Positions 25,921-38,400 of a stretch of DNA of 64,000 nt are shown piece by piece; position 1 is the first letter of the stretch, and every line of letters starts with the position of its first letter. A model generated the notes under the pieces. The model was not told where the DNA came from and searched no databases. It saw only the letters and a program-made list of their open reading frames with translations. Source of the stretch: Leptolyngbya sp. KIOST-1 (lineage in GTDB: Bacteria > Cyanobacteriota > Cyanobacteriia > Phormidesmidales > Phormidesmidaceae); the NCBI RefSeq assembly GCF_000763385.1, contig NZ_JQFA01000002.1:620001-684000 (forward strand), written 5' to 3'. A program made the position numbers and the translations under genes.

Positions 25921-27993
25921 CTACAGAACGGCGTGGATTGCGCTGCGAGTCATGGTGGCGATCGCCCCCTCCGTCGCCTTCGGCAGATAGTAGTAGTGGC
26001 CCCCGGCCTGCTCGGCCAGCTCCTGGGCAAAGCCAGAGGAGATGAACTTATTTTCGGTGTCGATCACCAGCAGCTGTAGATCCAGGCTGCGGATGGCGGC
26101 AGCAATCTGGATCAGTTCAGTCTTGATCGGGGTGGCCTCCAGGCCCAGGTCAGGTTGCCCCAGGGAATGGGCCAGGGGCACATTGGCCTTACCGTCGGTG
26201 ATCAAGACGATCACTACCTGGCCAATATCTTTCGACTTGCGGGCGTTTTCGCCCAGACGCACCGCCTGCGCCAGCCCGTGGGCGAGGGGCGAGCCGCCGC
26301 CACAGGGCAGGCGATCAAGGCGACGACGGGCAGCGGTAATGGAGCGGGTGGGGGGCAGCAGCACCTCCGCCTGTTCGCCGCGAAAGACAATCAGGGCAAT
26401 GTGATCGCGGCTGCGGTAGGCTTCCCCCAGCAGTTGCAGCACGGCCCCCTTGGCGGCCTGCATGCGGTTGAGGGCCATCGACCCCGAGGCATCCACCACA
26501 AAGATAATCAAGGCCCCGGCCTTGCGGGCCAGCCGCTTGACGCGAACGTCATCGGCTTCGACAAAAATGCGGCGGGGTTGACCCGGCTGATCGGGGTGTG
26601 CCTGGGCATAGCGCTGTCGTCGAAACGTCTGGTGGGGGGCCGCCGCTCGCAGGGTGGCATCGATCGCCACCCGTTGAACCGGCCCCTGGGGAAACATCGG
26701 TTTGACGTAGCGGCCCCGCTCCTGGGAGAAAATGACTCCCCGGCCCCCGGCTTTGCCGTGGCGGCGATGGGCTAGCTGCGCAAAGTAGAGCACCGAGGGG
26801 TCGAGCACCACCCCTTCAGGGCTAAACACAAACTCCTCGGGGATGCTGCCCCCCTCGAGGGGTTCCGGGGTCTCGGCTTCGGGTTCCTGGTCAGAGTCTG
26901 GATTGTCTTTGGGGGGGGCGGGCGGGAGATCGGGCGGCGGTTCGGGGGGCAGGGCAACGACCGTGGCCCGAGGCACAATCACCAGTTCCACCGCTCGATG
27001 CAGGTCTTCGGCCTCCACCCTCAGGCGGCCCTGGAGAGCGGCCTGGGCCTTGGCTACCCGTAGGGCAAACAGCTCGGCCCGGTGCCCCTCCACCTGCGCC
27101 CGCATCGCCTCATCCACCAGGTAGGCAATCTGCTCGGGCTGCACCTGCACCTGGGGCAACCAGGCCCGCGCCAGGGCAATCTGGGCCTTGAGATCCACCA
27201 GAGAGGAGGTGTACTGGGCTAAAAACGCCTGGGGAGAGGTGCTGTACTGGGTGGCCCGCTCCACTGCTTCGACCCGCTCCGCCAGAGCCAGGGGCTGGTC
27301 GGCGGAGAGGGCGATCGCAAAGCGGTCGATCAGGTGCGATCGCAGATCGCCCTCCGCCGGGTTGTAGGTGGCGATAAACAGCGGGCGGCAGGGATGCTGA
27401 ATGCTAATGCCCTCGCGCTCAATGCGGTTATACCCCTGGGCCAAAATCGTCAGCAGCAGGTTGGTAATGTGGTCATCCAGCAGGTTGATCTCATCTACGT
27501 AGAGCACCCCCCGGTGGGCCTCCGCCAGCAGCCCCGGCTGAAACACCGGCTCGCCCCGCTTGATCGACTGGGTGACATCCACCGAGCCCAGCAGGCGATC
27601 TTCGGTGACACCGAGGGGAACTTGGATGAAGGGAGTGGGGATGAGGCGGGTGGGGAACGGGGGAGTGGGGAGTGAGGGGGTAGATGGGTGGGAGGGTGGG
27701 CGAGCTTTGGGGCTGGCTCCTAACTCCTGACTCCTAATTCCTCCTCTATCCTCCCAGTCGTCGGGGTTGGTGGGGTCGGCGTTCCAGCGGGAGCCTTGCA
27801 CCACTTCAATCGGGGGCAGCAGGGCGTGGAGGGCGCGAGCCATGACGGATTTGGCGGTGCCGCGCCTCCCGGCGATGATGACGCCGCCCAGGCCGGGATC
27901 GACGGCCAGCAGCAGCAGGGCCGATTTAATCGCATCTTGGCCAACAATGGCCGCCAGGGGAAAGGTGTCCGTGCGGGGGGCAGCAGCGACCAT
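25921..27993 (-). CDS. chlD: Magnesium chelatase subunit ChlD
   Basis: 690 residues from ATG 27993; the frame is open further upstream but that part overlaps chlH in another phase and lacks homology. Residues 12-300 form an AAA+ domain ([17 protein letters not shown]; Walker [10 protein letters not shown] at 41-49; [23 protein letters not shown]). A Pro/acidic linker (about 330-390) leads to a C-terminal integrin-I (VWA) domain with MIDAS DASGSM near 497. ChlD couples ChlI ATP hydrolysis to ChlH for Mg insertion into protoporphyrin IX. Between Walker A and the PLGVTEDR motif about 35 extra low-complexity residues (85-120) are encoded by dispersed-repeat DNA. It starts 2 bp after chlH, as a coupled operon. 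Confidence 0.93.
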   Translation of the reverse strand: MVAAAPRTDTFPLAAIVGQDAIKSALLLLAVDPGLGGVIIAGRRGTAKSVMARALHALLPPIEVVQGSRWNADPTNPDDWEDRGGIRSQELGASPKARPPSHPSTPSLPTPPFPTRLIPTPFIQVPLGVTEDRLLGSVDVTQSIKRGEPVFQPGLLAEAHRGVLYVDEINLLDDHITNLLLTILAQGYNRIEREGISIQHPCRPLFIATYNPAEGDLRSHLIDRFAIALSADQPLALAERVEAVERATQYSTSPQAFLAQYTSSLVDLKAQIALARAWLPQVQVQPEQIAYLVDEAMRAQVEGHRAELFALRVAKAQAALQGRLRVEAEDLHRAVELVIVPRATVVALPPEPPPDLPPAPPKDNPDSDQEPEAETPEPLEGGSIPEEFVFSPEGVVLDPSVLYFAQLAHRRHGKAGGRGVIFSQERGRYVKPMFPQGPVQRVAIDATLRAAAPHQTFRRQRYAQAHPDQPGQPRRIFVEADDVRVKRLARKAGALIIFVVDASGSMALNRMQAAKGAVLQLLGEAYRSRDHIALIVFRGEQAEVLLPPTRSITAARRRLDRLPCGGGSPLAHGLAQAVRLGENARKSKDIGQVVIVLITDGKANVPLAHSLGQPDLGLEATPIKTELIQIAAAIRSLDLQLLVIDTENKFISSGFAQELAEQAGGHYYYLPKATEGAIATMTRSAIHAVL
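27640..27745. repeat. G-rich/intergenic-type repeat lying in frame inside chlD
   Basis: On the plus strand GGGTGGGGAACGGGGGAGTG-type runs are followed by GGCTCCTAACTCCTGACTCC, both typical of simple cyanobacterial intergenic repeats. Here they fall within the ChlD frame without breaking it and encode a Ser/Pro/Thr-rich insertion. Confidence 0.65.
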
Positions 27994-27995
27994 GG

Positions 27996-30900
27996 CTACC
28001 CCTTCACCCCTTCCAGGTCGGCGTCGGTGAGGTCGTAGAGCTGGCGCAGCTGGTCGAGCTGGTCGGCCTCGGGCTGCCAAAAGCCGCGCCCGTGGGCCTC
28101 TAGCATGCGCCCGACCAGGTTGCGAAAGGCTTCGGGGTTGGCCTGGCGCAGTTTTTCGGCCATGGCGGCATCGAGGGCGTAGGTGGCGGCGGCCTGGTCG
28201 TAAACCCAGGGGTCTTTGAAGTTGGCGGTGCCGGCCCAGCCCATCAGCGCCGTCATCCGTTGCGAAATTTCGTAGGCCCCGCCGGAGCCCTGGTTGGCCA
28301 TGGCGTCGGCCCATTTCGGGTTCAGCAGCTTGGTGCGATACTCCATCCGCAGCAGGTCTTCCAGCTTGCGGGGGGTGGTGTCGTTGGAGAAGCTTTCCAC
28401 AAAGCTGGCGGTGACGGCTTGACCCCGCTGCATTTCGGCAGCCCGCTTCAGGCCCCCGGTGTTGGCGTAGTACTCCTGGATGTCGGTGAGGCCATACTCC
28501 ACCGAGTCGATCTGTTGCACCACCCGCTCCGTGCTCTTCAGCAGGGTGTGCAAAATTTCGGGGCGGGCCTGGCCTTTGTCCTGGCGACCGTAGCTGAAGG
28601 TGTTGCGATCGCGCCAGGTATCTCCTAGCTCATCGCCCGATTCCCAGTTGGCATCGGTGACGCGATCGTTCACCAGCGAGCCAAAATCCCCCGCCGGGTT
28701 GGAGAACAGGCGAGCGCTGGCATTGTCTACCCCCTGGGCTTGCAGAGCCAGGGCGTGTTTGCGAATGAAATTTTGCTCTTCGGGCTCATCCGCCGCCGCC
28801 GCCCGCTGAAACAGGTCATCCAGCAGCTCGATGATATTGACAAAGCTGTCGCGAAAAATCCCCGACAAATTCCCCAGCACATCCACCCGGGGGTGCCCCA
28901 GCTCCGCCAGGGGCCGCAGCTCGTAGCGCACAATCCGCCCCGTGCCCTCCTTCACCGGCTCGGCCCCCACCAGCTCCAGCACCATGGCGATCGACTCGCC
29001 CCGGGTCTTGATCGCATCCAGCCCCCACAGCATCACCGCTACGGTTTCGGGGTAGGTGCCGGTTTCCTGCTGGTGCTGGGCCAAAATCTTTTGGGCAATC
29101 TCCCGACCGCGCAGGTAGGCCGCCGGGGAGGGCATGCGGTAGGGGTCGAGGGCGTGGATGTTGCGCCCCGTGGGCAGCACCCCAGGGCCATCGCGCAGTA
29201 GGTCGCCGCCGGGGGCCGGGGGAATGTATTCGCCGTTGAGCCCCCGCAGCAGGTTGGTCAGCTCGTCGGTGGTTTGGGCCAGCAGGGTACCGATGTCGAG
29301 GCCCTGTTGAATTTTGGCGTCGAGCTGGGGCCAGGTTTCGGGGGAGATTTTGGATTTTAGCGTTTGGATTTTGGCGTCTAGCTCCTGGCTTCTAGAGGCT
29401 GAGGTCAGTTGGCTCATGGCTTGGAGCAGGTCTGGGGGCAACTCGTCGCCGAAGTAGGCGGCGAGGTAGCTGTGCAATTCTTCGGCGGTGGGGGGCTGGC
29501 CGAGGATGTGGAGACCGCTGGAGAAGAGGCGGTTTTCCAGCACTTGCAGGTAGTCGTAGAGGGTGACCAGGTAGCGGTTGAAGACGGCGGCGCTGAACAA
29601 ATTTACCGTCTCGGGGGTGAACTCAATGCCGAGTTTTTTGGCCTCAGGAAAGGGGCAGTCGGCGTCGAGGCCGGTGTCAAACAGCTTCTTGAGAATGGCC
29701 TCTTTGAGGGCATAGTTTTTGGCGGGGTCTTCGCGATATTCGGCAACTAGCTCCCGCAGGGCCAGCAGCTCTTTGTAGAGCCCGGCCCGACCGTAGGGCG
29801 GCACATTGTGGGAAATCAGCACGCCGTAGCCCCGCCGTTTGGCCAGCATTGACTCGCTGGGGTTGTTGGCAGCGTAGATATAGAGGTGAGGCAGATCGCC
29901 CAGCAAAATGTCGGGCCAGGAGTAGCCGGTATTGCCCAGGGGCGAGCCGGGCAGCCACTCCACGGTGCCGTGCATGCCAAAGTGCACCACCGCATCGGCC
30001 TCAAACTCGTTTTGCAGCCACTTATAAAAAGCGGCGTACTGGGGGTGGGGGGTGAGGTCGCGCTCAAACATCAGCCGCATCGGGTCGCCAGCAATCCCCA
30101 GGGGCGGCTGCACGCCAATCCACACATTGCCGAGCTGCACGCCGCCGAGCAGGCATTGCTGGTCAAAGGTTTTGAGGTCGGCTTTTTCGAGGGCACCCCA
30201 CTGGCGAGTCATGCGATCGCGCTGCACATAGGTCAGCCATTTCTCCAGCTGCCGCAGCGAAACCGTGGCGGGTTGCGGGGCATCTAGATCCCCGGTTTCT
30301 CTCAAGAAACCGGGGATCTTAGCGCTGGGGTTCTGAAAACCGGGAATCGCCTCATCCGCCGCCTTTACCCACTCAATCAGCGTTTCGCCCTCCGCTGGCA
30401 AGTCCCCCACGGTATAGCCCTGGGCCTTGAGCGCCTGCAACAGAGCCAGCAGCGACTTCGGCACGTTGAGCAGCGCCGCCGTGCCCGTGGCCCCATAGCC
30501 GGGGGGAAAGCCGTAGAGAATGATGGCGATCTTGCGCTCTGCCCGGGGCTTGTGCCCCAGGGCAATCCATCGCTTCAGCCGCCCGGTTAACCGCTGCACC
30601 CGTTCGGGAATCAGATAAATGTTGTCGCCCACCAGCCCGCCCAGAGGTACCGGGTCGATCGCCCCATCCAGCTCCGGCAGGGCGTAGAGCACCACACTCT
30701 GCAAACCGCCAATGCCCTGGCGCGTCCAGGAGTGAATGTCTTGAATCAGCAGCGGGGCCGCGACGATGTAGGGCACATTCTTGGCGCTGAGGATGCGCTT
30801 GGCCACCTCCACCTGCCGCCCCGCCTCCATGGAGCCCGCTGGCCCACCCACCAGGGGAAACCCCAGGGTCGAGACGATCGCATCCACCTCGGCGGCTTCG

Positions 30901-31835
30901 GGCGAGAGAGAGAGGGTATCGCGCTGCCCCCCCTGCCGCTGGGCGGTTTCGTAGGCGGTGGTGAGCAGGTCGCGCACGGCCACATGGCCCTCCACCCCAT
31001 TGATAAAAATCGGCAGCGGCACCAGCTCGGCCTGCTCAAACTGGCGAATCAGCTGGGGAATATAGGGCTGGTGGGTGATCACATGTTTGCGGTAGAGCAA
31101 TAGCCCCACCACCGGCCAGCCCTGGGCCTCGGGATGGGCCTGGCGGTACCAGTCGAGGTACTGCCAGGGCGACTCAAAGTAGTCGGGGTGATCGGGGTGC
31201 AGCAGGCCCAGGTTCGGCGTTTCCAGCGGCGGCGGAATGTCGCCCACGGCGAGGCCCAGGTAGGTTTCAGCCAAAAACCAGAACAGCGCCGCCACATTGT
31301 CGCTGCCGCCCGCGTTCCAGTAGCCGTAGATGATCAGCCAGTGGCGCAGGTCCTGCACCTTTTGGACCGGCACAAACTTGAGCAGCTTGGGGCCGGTCTT
31401 GAGAAAGCTCAGGTAGCCCGCTAGCTTGTCTTCTTCACGACCACTGCTGAACTTGCTGAGAATAAATTTGATTGGCTTGGGCATACCCTTGGGCTGGTCG
31501 CCAATCACAAATTTCCCCAGCCGGGTCAGGCTCATCAGCTCCAGAGCTGACTCAAACACCAGTCGAATGGGGATGGTTTGCATGCGCTCCCGTAGCCACA
31601 TCACCTGGTCGTAGTCAAAGATCAGGCTGCAAAAGACGACATCAGCAACTTGGAGAGCGGCTTCTACCTCATCGGCATGGGGGGTGAGGTCGCGATCGCT
31701 AAATACTCGAATCTCTAGCTCAGGGCAGCGGGTCTGGGCCAGCTGGGCCGCCTGCCGGTAGAGGTCGGCGTTGAAGGACTCAAACCCAGCAATCAAGACG
31801 ATGCGTTGCATACCCTGCCCCTGAATAGACTCCAT
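27996..31835 (-). CDS. chlH: Magnesium chelatase subunit ChlH
   Basis: 1279 residues (or 1271 from Met9 at 31811, which has AGGGGCAGGG upstream and matches the usual family start [11 protein letters not shown]). ChlH binds protoporphyrin IX and is the Mg-insertion subunit; it is the CobN-related giant subunit of the chelatase. Family landmarks include [56 protein letters not shown] and [18 protein letters not shown], and near the C-terminus the region with [14 protein letters not shown]. It lacks some of the length of the canonical 1330-residue form. A hairpin repeat is inserted at around residue 510. It directly precedes chlD. In many cyanobacteria these genes are not adjacent, so whether this is the only chlH cannot be told here. 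Confidence 0.93.
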   Translation of the reverse strand: MESIQGQGMQRIVLIAGFESFNADLYRQAAQLAQTRCPELEIRVFSDRDLTPHADEVEAALQVADVVFCSLIFDYDQVMWLRERMQTIPIRLVFESALELMSLTRLGKFVIGDQPKGMPKPIKFILSKFSSGREEDKLAGYLSFLKTGPKLLKFVPVQKVQDLRHWLIIYGYWNAGGSDNVAALFWFLAETYLGLAVGDIPPPLETPNLGLLHPDHPDYFESPWQYLDWYRQAHPEAQGWPVVGLLLYRKHVITHQPYIPQLIRQFEQAELVPLPIFINGVEGHVAVRDLLTTAYETAQRQGGQRDTLSLSPEAAEVDAIVSTLGFPLVGGPAGSMEAGRQVEVAKRILSAKNVPYIVAAPLLIQDIHSWTRQGIGGLQSVVLYALPELDGAIDPVPLGGLVGDNIYLIPERVQRLTGRLKRWIALGHKPRAERKIAIILYGFPPGYGATGTAALLNVPKSLLALLQALKAQGYTVGDLPAEGETLIEWVKAADEAIPGFQNPSAKIPGFLRETGDLDAPQPATVSLRQLEKWLTYVQRDRMTRQWGALEKADLKTFDQQCLLGGVQLGNVWIGVQPPLGIAGDPMRLMFERDLTPHPQYAAFYKWLQNEFEADAVVHFGMHGTVEWLPGSPLGNTGYSWPDILLGDLPHLYIYAANNPSESMLAKRRGYGVLISHNVPPYGRAGLYKELLALRELVAEYREDPAKNYALKEAILKKLFDTGLDADCPFPEAKKLGIEFTPETVNLFSAAVFNRYLVTLYDYLQVLENRLFSSGLHILGQPPTAEELHSYLAAYFGDELPPDLLQAMSQLTSASRSQELDAKIQTLKSKISPETWPQLDAKIQQGLDIGTLLAQTTDELTNLLRGLNGEYIPPAPGGDLLRDGPGVLPTGRNIHALDPYRMPSPAAYLRGREIAQKILAQHQQETGTYPETVAVMLWGLDAIKTRGESIAMVLELVGAEPVKEGTGRIVRYELRPLAELGHPRVDVLGNLSGIFRDSFVNIIELLDDLFQRAAAADEPEEQNFIRKHALALQAQGVDNASARLFSNPAGDFGSLVNDRVTDANWESGDELGDTWRDRNTFSYGRQDKGQARPEILHTLLKSTERVVQQIDSVEYGLTDIQEYYANTGGLKRAAEMQRGQAVTASFVESFSNDTTPRKLEDLLRMEYRTKLLNPKWADAMANQGSGGAYEISQRMTALMGWAGTANFKDPWVYDQAAATYALDAAMAEKLRQANPEAFRNLVGRMLEAHGRGFWQPEADQLDQLRQLYDLTDADLEGVKG
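30286..30319. repeat. Inverted repeat inserted in the chlH reading frame
   Basis: AGATCCCCGGTTTCT, loop CTCA, then the exact reverse complement AGAAACCGGGGATCT. This sequence is a common dispersed hairpin in cyanobacterial intergenic DNA. Here it encodes part of the stretch [16 protein letters not shown], between [12 protein letters not shown] and the conserved [10 protein letters not shown], with a second degenerate copy (IPGFQNPS) just before. The frame is kept. Confidence 0.7.
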
Positions 31836-32312
31836 GGTTGCCGTCTGAGTATCCGCTTAAGCGGCAGGGCTTGGTATCTAGGAGAGAGAAGCTAGAAGTG
31901 CGGTGGTGACTATCTCCTGGCTCCTAGATTCTGTGACAGAACCATGGCTTGCGTTAAGCTGCTGCCGTCTTACTTGATCTTAGTTCTAGAGAGCCAGCCT
32001 GCTTTTGTAGCGAGCACAAAAATTTGCCGAGATGGCGGAGCGGTGATGAGTCTGGCTGGGGCAGATCCGGATCGAAAAATGTCCGGCTGCGATCGCACCT
32101 GGGATAGCGGTAGTTGCCCATAATGGGTGACAAGAGTCGGCAAGCCATTCTGTAAACAAGGTTCAAGAAGCATAGAGAACGGTCACGAAAATACTGGGCG
32201 GTCTGGCCCTGGAGGTAGGCTGAATTAGGTGAGATTACTCACCGTATTTCTATTTAATTTAGCCAATTAACGATCGCTTCACGTGAAGCCTCTCTTCAAG
32301 TAGGAGGGGTGT
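31836..32312. other. Non-coding interval upstream of the toxin operon
   Basis: About 480 bp between chlH and the toxin operon. No supported gene: the possible reading frames here lack coding character and ribosome sites. A short hairpin GGTGAG-ATTA-CTCACC lies at 32227-32242, followed by an AT-rich stretch that probably carries the promoter of the toxin operon. Confidence 0.4.
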
Positions 32313-32459
32313 ATGGCAGATCAAGACACCACTAATTACCAAGTCGATACACACGGCTTGGGCTATTGTTCGTCTATCAGCACTGGCCAAAGGTATCTTA
32401 GCCGCCCAGTAGCCACCTTGGTTGGCGATGCCGAGGGGTGCTGGTGGGGGGCTTTATGA
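32313..32459 (+). CDS. 48-residue ORF translationally coupled to the giant toxin
   Basis: ATG preceded by a strong ribosome site (TAGGAGGGGT, ending 2 bp before). The 48 codons encode an unrecognised peptide (starts MADQDTTNYQVDTHGLGY) and the TGA overlaps the ATG of the toxin gene as ATGA. The toxin's own ribosome site (GGTGGGGGG) lies inside this ORF. It may be a leader that couples translation, or the 3' remnant of a lost upstream gene. No signal peptide or membrane segment. Confidence 0.55.
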   Translation: MADQDTTNYQVDTHGLGYCSSISTGQRYLSRPVATLVGDAEGCWWGAL

Positions 32460-35400
32460 GCAACAAATCTGGCACCTCCAGCCAAGTCATCTCGCTCCCT
32501 AAGGGTGGCGGAGCGCTACACGGCATCGGCGAAACCTTCTCGCCCGACTTATTTACCGGCACCGGCAATTTCACCGTACCAATCGCCATCCCTCCCGGTC
32601 GCAACGGCTTTCAACCGGAACTGAACCTGGTCTACAGCACCGGCAATGGCAATGGAGACTTCGGACTGGGCTGGGGCCTGAGCATCCCCGGTGTCAGCCG
32701 CAAGACCTCGAAGGGGATTCCCCGGTATGACGACGATCGGGATGTGTTTATCCTTTCAGGGGCTGAGGATTTGGTCCCAGTAAAGGAAGAGCATTTCGAG
32801 ACGGATAGGCGTCGATCGGTATCCGTCACCTATCGTCCCCGTACGGAAGGCTTATTTGCTCGCATTCAGCACCATCACATTGTTCACCTGCCAAATGGCC
32901 CGGTGCAGGACTACTGGGAGGTGCGCAGTAAGGATGGACTGGTCAGCCATTACGGCACAGCGGAACTGCCTGTCAATGCCGATAACACCTGGGTGGATCC
33001 GGCGGTCATTGCTAACCCAGGAGATCGCAGCCATATTTTCTCCTGGTCGCTGACCCAGACCCGCGACCCGTTTGGCAATGTGATTGTCTACAACTATGAG
33101 GGAGACACTGGCACAGACGACCCCCATCACTGGGACCAGCTTTATTTGAAACAAATCCGTTATGCCGATTATGGAGATCGGGACAATCCTGAGTTTCTGG
33201 TATCGGTTACCTTTGAGTATGAAGACCGGCCCGATCCCTTCTCGGACTATCGATCGGGATTTGAAATTCGCACTCGCAGGCGCTGTCAGCGCATCAAAAT
33301 TCGTACCCACGCCGATCAGGAGCGGCTAACCCGCACCTACCAGTTCGTTTATTTGGATCAGCGAACGGATCTGGGCAACCTGGAGGCCCTGCTGCCACTG
33401 AATGGGGTGTCGCTGCTGAGCCAGGTCAAGGTTTCTGGTCATGATGGTGATACTACGGAAGATCTGCCGCCGCTGGAATTTGATTACAGCCGGTTTGAAC
33501 CACAAGGCCAAGATTTCTTCCCTGTCGAAGGGCGCAATTTACCGGCTCGCTCCCTGGGCAATCCGGAACTGGAACTGGCTGATCTGTTTGGCAACGGCCT
33601 GCCGGCCATTCTGGAGATAAACGGCACGGTGCGCTACTGGCGCAATCTGGGTAATGGTCGATTTGACCTGCCCAGGTCGATGAAGGAAGCCCCAGCCGGA
33701 CTACAACTGGCGGATCAGGGGGTGCAACTGATCGACGCCAATGGCGATGGCCGCATTGACCTATTAGTGACGCGACCCGGATTATCGGGCTACTTTCCCC
33801 TCCAATTTGGTGGACTGTGGGATCGCAAGTCGTTTCAGCCCTACCGAATGGCTCCCAGTTTCAATCTGGAAGACCCGGCGGTGCAGTTGGTCGATCTGAC
33901 TGGGGATGGGGTGACGGATGCCATCCGCTCGGGCAGTTGGCTGGAGTGTTTCTTTAACGACCCGCAGGAGGGCTGGGGGGAGACCACTAGGGGAAGTATC
34001 GAGGGCTTGTCCAATATCAATTTCTCAGACCCCAGAGTGAAGTGGGGGGACATGAGTGGGGATGGCCTGCAGGATATCGTGCTGGTTTATGACGGCAATA
34101 TCGAGTACTGGCCCAACCTGGGCTATGGCATCTGGGGGAAGCGGATGTCGATGCGTAACAGTCCCCGCTTCCACTATGGTTACGACCCGCGCCGGATTTT
34201 GATTGGTGATGTGGATGGGGACGGGTTGGCGGATCTGGTGTATGTGGATAACAACCAGGTAATCCTGTGGATTAACCAGAGTGGCAATGGTTGGAGCGGC
34301 CCGATCGCCATTAAGGGCACCCCCTCTGTCACGGATATGGATGCGGTGCGGCTGGTGGATTTGTTGGGCACGGGTGTTGCTGGAGTGCTGTGGAGTGCGG
34401 ATTTGCAGCAGTATGGCCGCAACCATCTCTATTTTCTGGATTTTACGGGGGGAGTGAAGCCCTATCTGCTGCACCAGATGGACAACCACATGGGGGCGGT
34501 GACGAAGGTGGAGTACCAACCTTCGACCAAGTTTTATCTGGAAGATGAGCAACAGCGACAACCCTGGAAGACTCCCCTACCGTTTCCGGTACTGACGGTG
34601 GCCAAGGTGGAGGTGATTGATGAGATCTCGAAAGGGAAGCTGACGACGGAGTATCGCTACCACCATGGCTACTGGGATGGAGCCGAGCGAGAGTTTCGGG
34701 GCTTTGGTCGAGTCGATCAGCGGGACACTGAGGTATTTGAGGATTACATTAGCGCCGAATTGTTCGCCGATGTATCACCCAATGACCGGTTGTCTGTATC
34801 TCAAAGGGAGGCAGAGGCACGGGAGGCAGAGCGCCGGGCTGCTGGCACAATTCGATTTGAGTTCGATCCCCAGCGGGAGGCGGAACGGGAGTCCCTTAAT
34901 CGCCTGCGGTTTTTCGATACGGATCCAGTGGCTATGATTACGCCCCCCCATATCAAGCCTCAAGATCGACAAGCATGGTTGGAGGACTGGAAGACAAAAT
35001 CGTTTTCACCTCCTTTAGAAACCCGAACCTGGTTCCATCTCGGCCCGGTGGGAGAGGAATTTGGAGATTGGGACGAGGTGGACTACCGGGATGAATATTG
35101 GGCGGGTGATGCGCCTCTGTTGCCTGACCTATTGCCAAATGCCAGGGCTTCACGCCAACCCATTCGAGACCACCGCCGACACCAACGGGATGCCATCCGG
35201 ACGTTGCGGGGGCGGATGTTACGCACGGAGCTATATGCCCTGGATGGATCACCACGGCAGGATCGTCCTTATACAGTGACGGAGTCGCTCCATTCTGTCC
35301 GGGAGGAGTCGTCCCCTGGTGCAGACAATGGGGAACAGCGACCAATCTTCTTCCCCCATACCCTGGCTCAGCGGACCACCCAGTGGGAACGGGGAGAGGA

Positions 35401-38400
35401 ACCGATGACCCAGTTCAGCTTTACGGAGGACTATGACACCTACGGTCAGCCCCGCCGTCAGATTCAGATGGCCTGTCCGAGAGGCTGGCACAGGCTGGAG
35501 GATCGGCCCACGACCGGAGACAACCCCTATCTAGCCACGCGCACTGAGACTGTCTATGTCGAGCCTGAGGCTGTTGGGGTCTATATTCATGATCGCGTGG
35601 CGAAAACCACGACCTATGAGTTCAAGGAAACTGCCGGTCGAACACTATCGGCAATTAAAACAAATCCGACGCTGAAGTTGATCGGTCAAACCCTGAATTT
35701 CTATGACGGCGAGGCGTTTTTGGGATGCGATGAAGGTTGCATTGAACAGTTTGGTGCGTTGGTGCGGTCTGAGAGTCTGGTGTTGACCGAGGCCATTTTG
35801 GATGAGGCGTATCCTACCGGAACTACGCTCCCCGATACCACCGGAAGGCCGATCTACCTGACGGATGAGATCCCAGTCTGGACGACTGACTATCCTGACA
35901 GATTCCAAAGGTTAGTAACACGGGCAGGCTATCGCTATCGCCTGGGAGTGGATGGTGTCGGCGAAGGGTACTTTGTGGCTACGGAACAGCGGCAGTATGA
36001 CTTCCAACGCTTTGGACAGGGACGGGGACTGGTGACAGCGACCCGCGACCCGCTGGGACATGAGACGACCATCACCTATGACAGTCCCTACCAGCTCTTG
36101 CCAGAGAAGGTAAAAGATCCGGTTGAGCTAGAAACAGAAGCCAAATACAACTATCGCGTCTTGCAGCCGGAGCGGGTGATCGACCCCAATGGCAATGTGA
36201 CGGAATTTAAGTTCTCGCCTTTGGGACTTCTGACGGAGACCTGGGTGAAGGGCAAGGGCAACCATGAGGGGGATCAAACCCGACCCAGTACCCGGCTGGA
36301 CTATGACTTTCTGGCCTTTGAAAAGAGTCCGCCAGGTAACCGTGAGCCGATTTTTGTCCGCACGATGCGGCATATCCACCACGATACGGAGACCAACATT
36401 CCTCTACCCAAACGGGATGAAACCATCGAGTCCCGTGACTATTCCGATGGCTTTGGGCGGCTGCTCCAGACGCGCACCCAGGGGGAAACGGTGCGGTTTG
36501 GCGATGCGGTGTTTGGGGGCGGTGAAAGCGTCCTGCCTGCGGATCAGGCGGCTGGCTTTGGGGCGGCTGTGGTGGGCATTGAGAATCTGGATGCGGCCAA
36601 GCCCAATGTGGTGGTGAGTGGCTGGCAGATCTACGACAACAAAGGCCGGGTAGTGGAGAAATACGAGCCGTTTTTCTCCACAGGATGGGAGTATGCCCCG
36701 CCGGTGGATCGGGAATTGGAGCAGAAGGTGACGATGTTTTATGACCCACGGGGGCAGGTGATTCGCACGGTGAACCCGGATGGGTCGGAGCAACGGGTGA
36801 TCTATGGCATCCCGGCTGATTTGGCAACGCCTGAGAACTTTAGCCCCACGCCCTGGGAAGCGTATACCTACGATGCCAACGACAATGCCGGACGCACCCA
36901 CGCCCAGACGGCCCCAGCCTACGAGCATCACTGGAATACTCCCAGCAGCATCGTGATCGATGGCTTGGGTCGCACGGTGGAGGCAGTGGAGCGTAACCGG
37001 GCGAAACGGCCTAACTCAAATGAGCCGCTGCCAGTAATTGAGGAATATCGCACCCGATCGGCCTATGACATTCGCGGCAATCTGCTGACGGTAACCGATG
37101 CCCTGGGGCGAGAAGCGTTCCGGTATGTCTATGACCTGGCGAACAATCCGCTGCGGGTGATCAGTATAGATGCGGGGGTTCGTCGCACGGTGCTGAATGC
37201 GGCGGGGAATGAAATTGAACGGCGGGATAGTAAGGGCGCGTTGATTCTGCAAGCCTATGATGCCCTAAACCGACCTACGGATCTGTGGGCCAGGGATGGT
37301 GGAGGTCAGCCTCTCAGTCTGCGGGAGCATCTGGTGTATGGCGACAGCCCGGAGGCTAACTTAACGGTTGATCAGGCGAAAGCAGCGAACTTGCGCGGCA
37401 AGCTTTACCAGCACTATGACGAAGCAGGATTGCTAAGGTTTGAATCCTACGACTTTAAGGGCAACGGGCTGGAGAAGGTGCGCCGGGTGATTCAGGATCG
37501 GCCCATCCTGGATGTGTTGAATCATGCTTCTGTGGATTGGGCTAATCAAGCCTATCGGGTGGACTGGCAACCGCCAGGGAGCACCCCGGCTAATGAGGCA
37601 GCCCGACTGCTGGATGCCCAAGAATTTTGCACGTCAGCGACCTACGATGCCCTGAACCGGGTGAAGGCGATGCAGTACCCGCAGGATGTTGAACGGCATC
37701 GCCAGGTGCTGAAGCCAGACTATAACCGGGCCGGGGCGTTGGAACGGGTGACGCTGGATGACCAGCCCTATGTGGAGCGGATGGCCTACAACGCCAAGGG
37801 GCAGCGGGTGCTGATTGCCTATGGCAATGGGGTGATGACCCGCTATGCCTATGATCCGCAGACGTTTCGCTTGGTGCGGTTGCTAACCAGCCCCTTTGAG
37901 CATTCCGGTGGTGATTCGTTGACCTATCAACCCAAGGGGACGGCGATTCAAGACTTGGGCTATGACTATGACCTAGCGGGCAACATCCTGCGAATTCGAG
38001 ACCGCACACCGGGGAGTGGGGTGCATGATATGCCCTTAGGGCCAAATGCCCTGAATCGCGACTTTACCTATGACCCGCTGTATCGGTTGATTTCAGCGAC
38101 GGGGCGGGAGTGTCAGCAGATGCCCCAACCCCGACCGTGGGCCGATGTGGCTACCCAGTGGCAAGACAATGGAGACTGTGGATCGGGATTTTATCCGTCG
38201 TCGCCGCCAACGCCGAATCAGAATAATGCCCCGAACCTGACCTGTGAATACACCGAAGAATATGCCTATGACCCAGCGGGGAACATGGTGGAGATGCGCC
38301 ACTGGACGGGGCATGGAGCCTGGAAGCGGCAGTTTGGCATGGGTGAGCTATCGCCGGTGGATTGGGACGCGGCGTGGCGAAACTATGTGAATGGGCAGTG

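Noticed and set aside
27994..28314. Upstream extension of chlD
   Set aside because: The extension encodes an Arg/Pro/Gly-rich sequence in another phase of chlH and lacks homology; ATG 27993 gives the family start.
31954..32173. Two small minus-strand frames between chlH and the toxin
   Set aside because: No ribosome site, no motif, and composition unlike neighbouring genes.
32852..34561. Antisense frames inside the SpvB/TcdB part
   Set aside because: No ribosome sites or homology; explained by codon bias of the sense gene.
36207..36931. Long antisense frames inside the toxin gene
   Set aside because: Shadows of the RHS coding sequence; Pro/Ser/His-rich without motifs.
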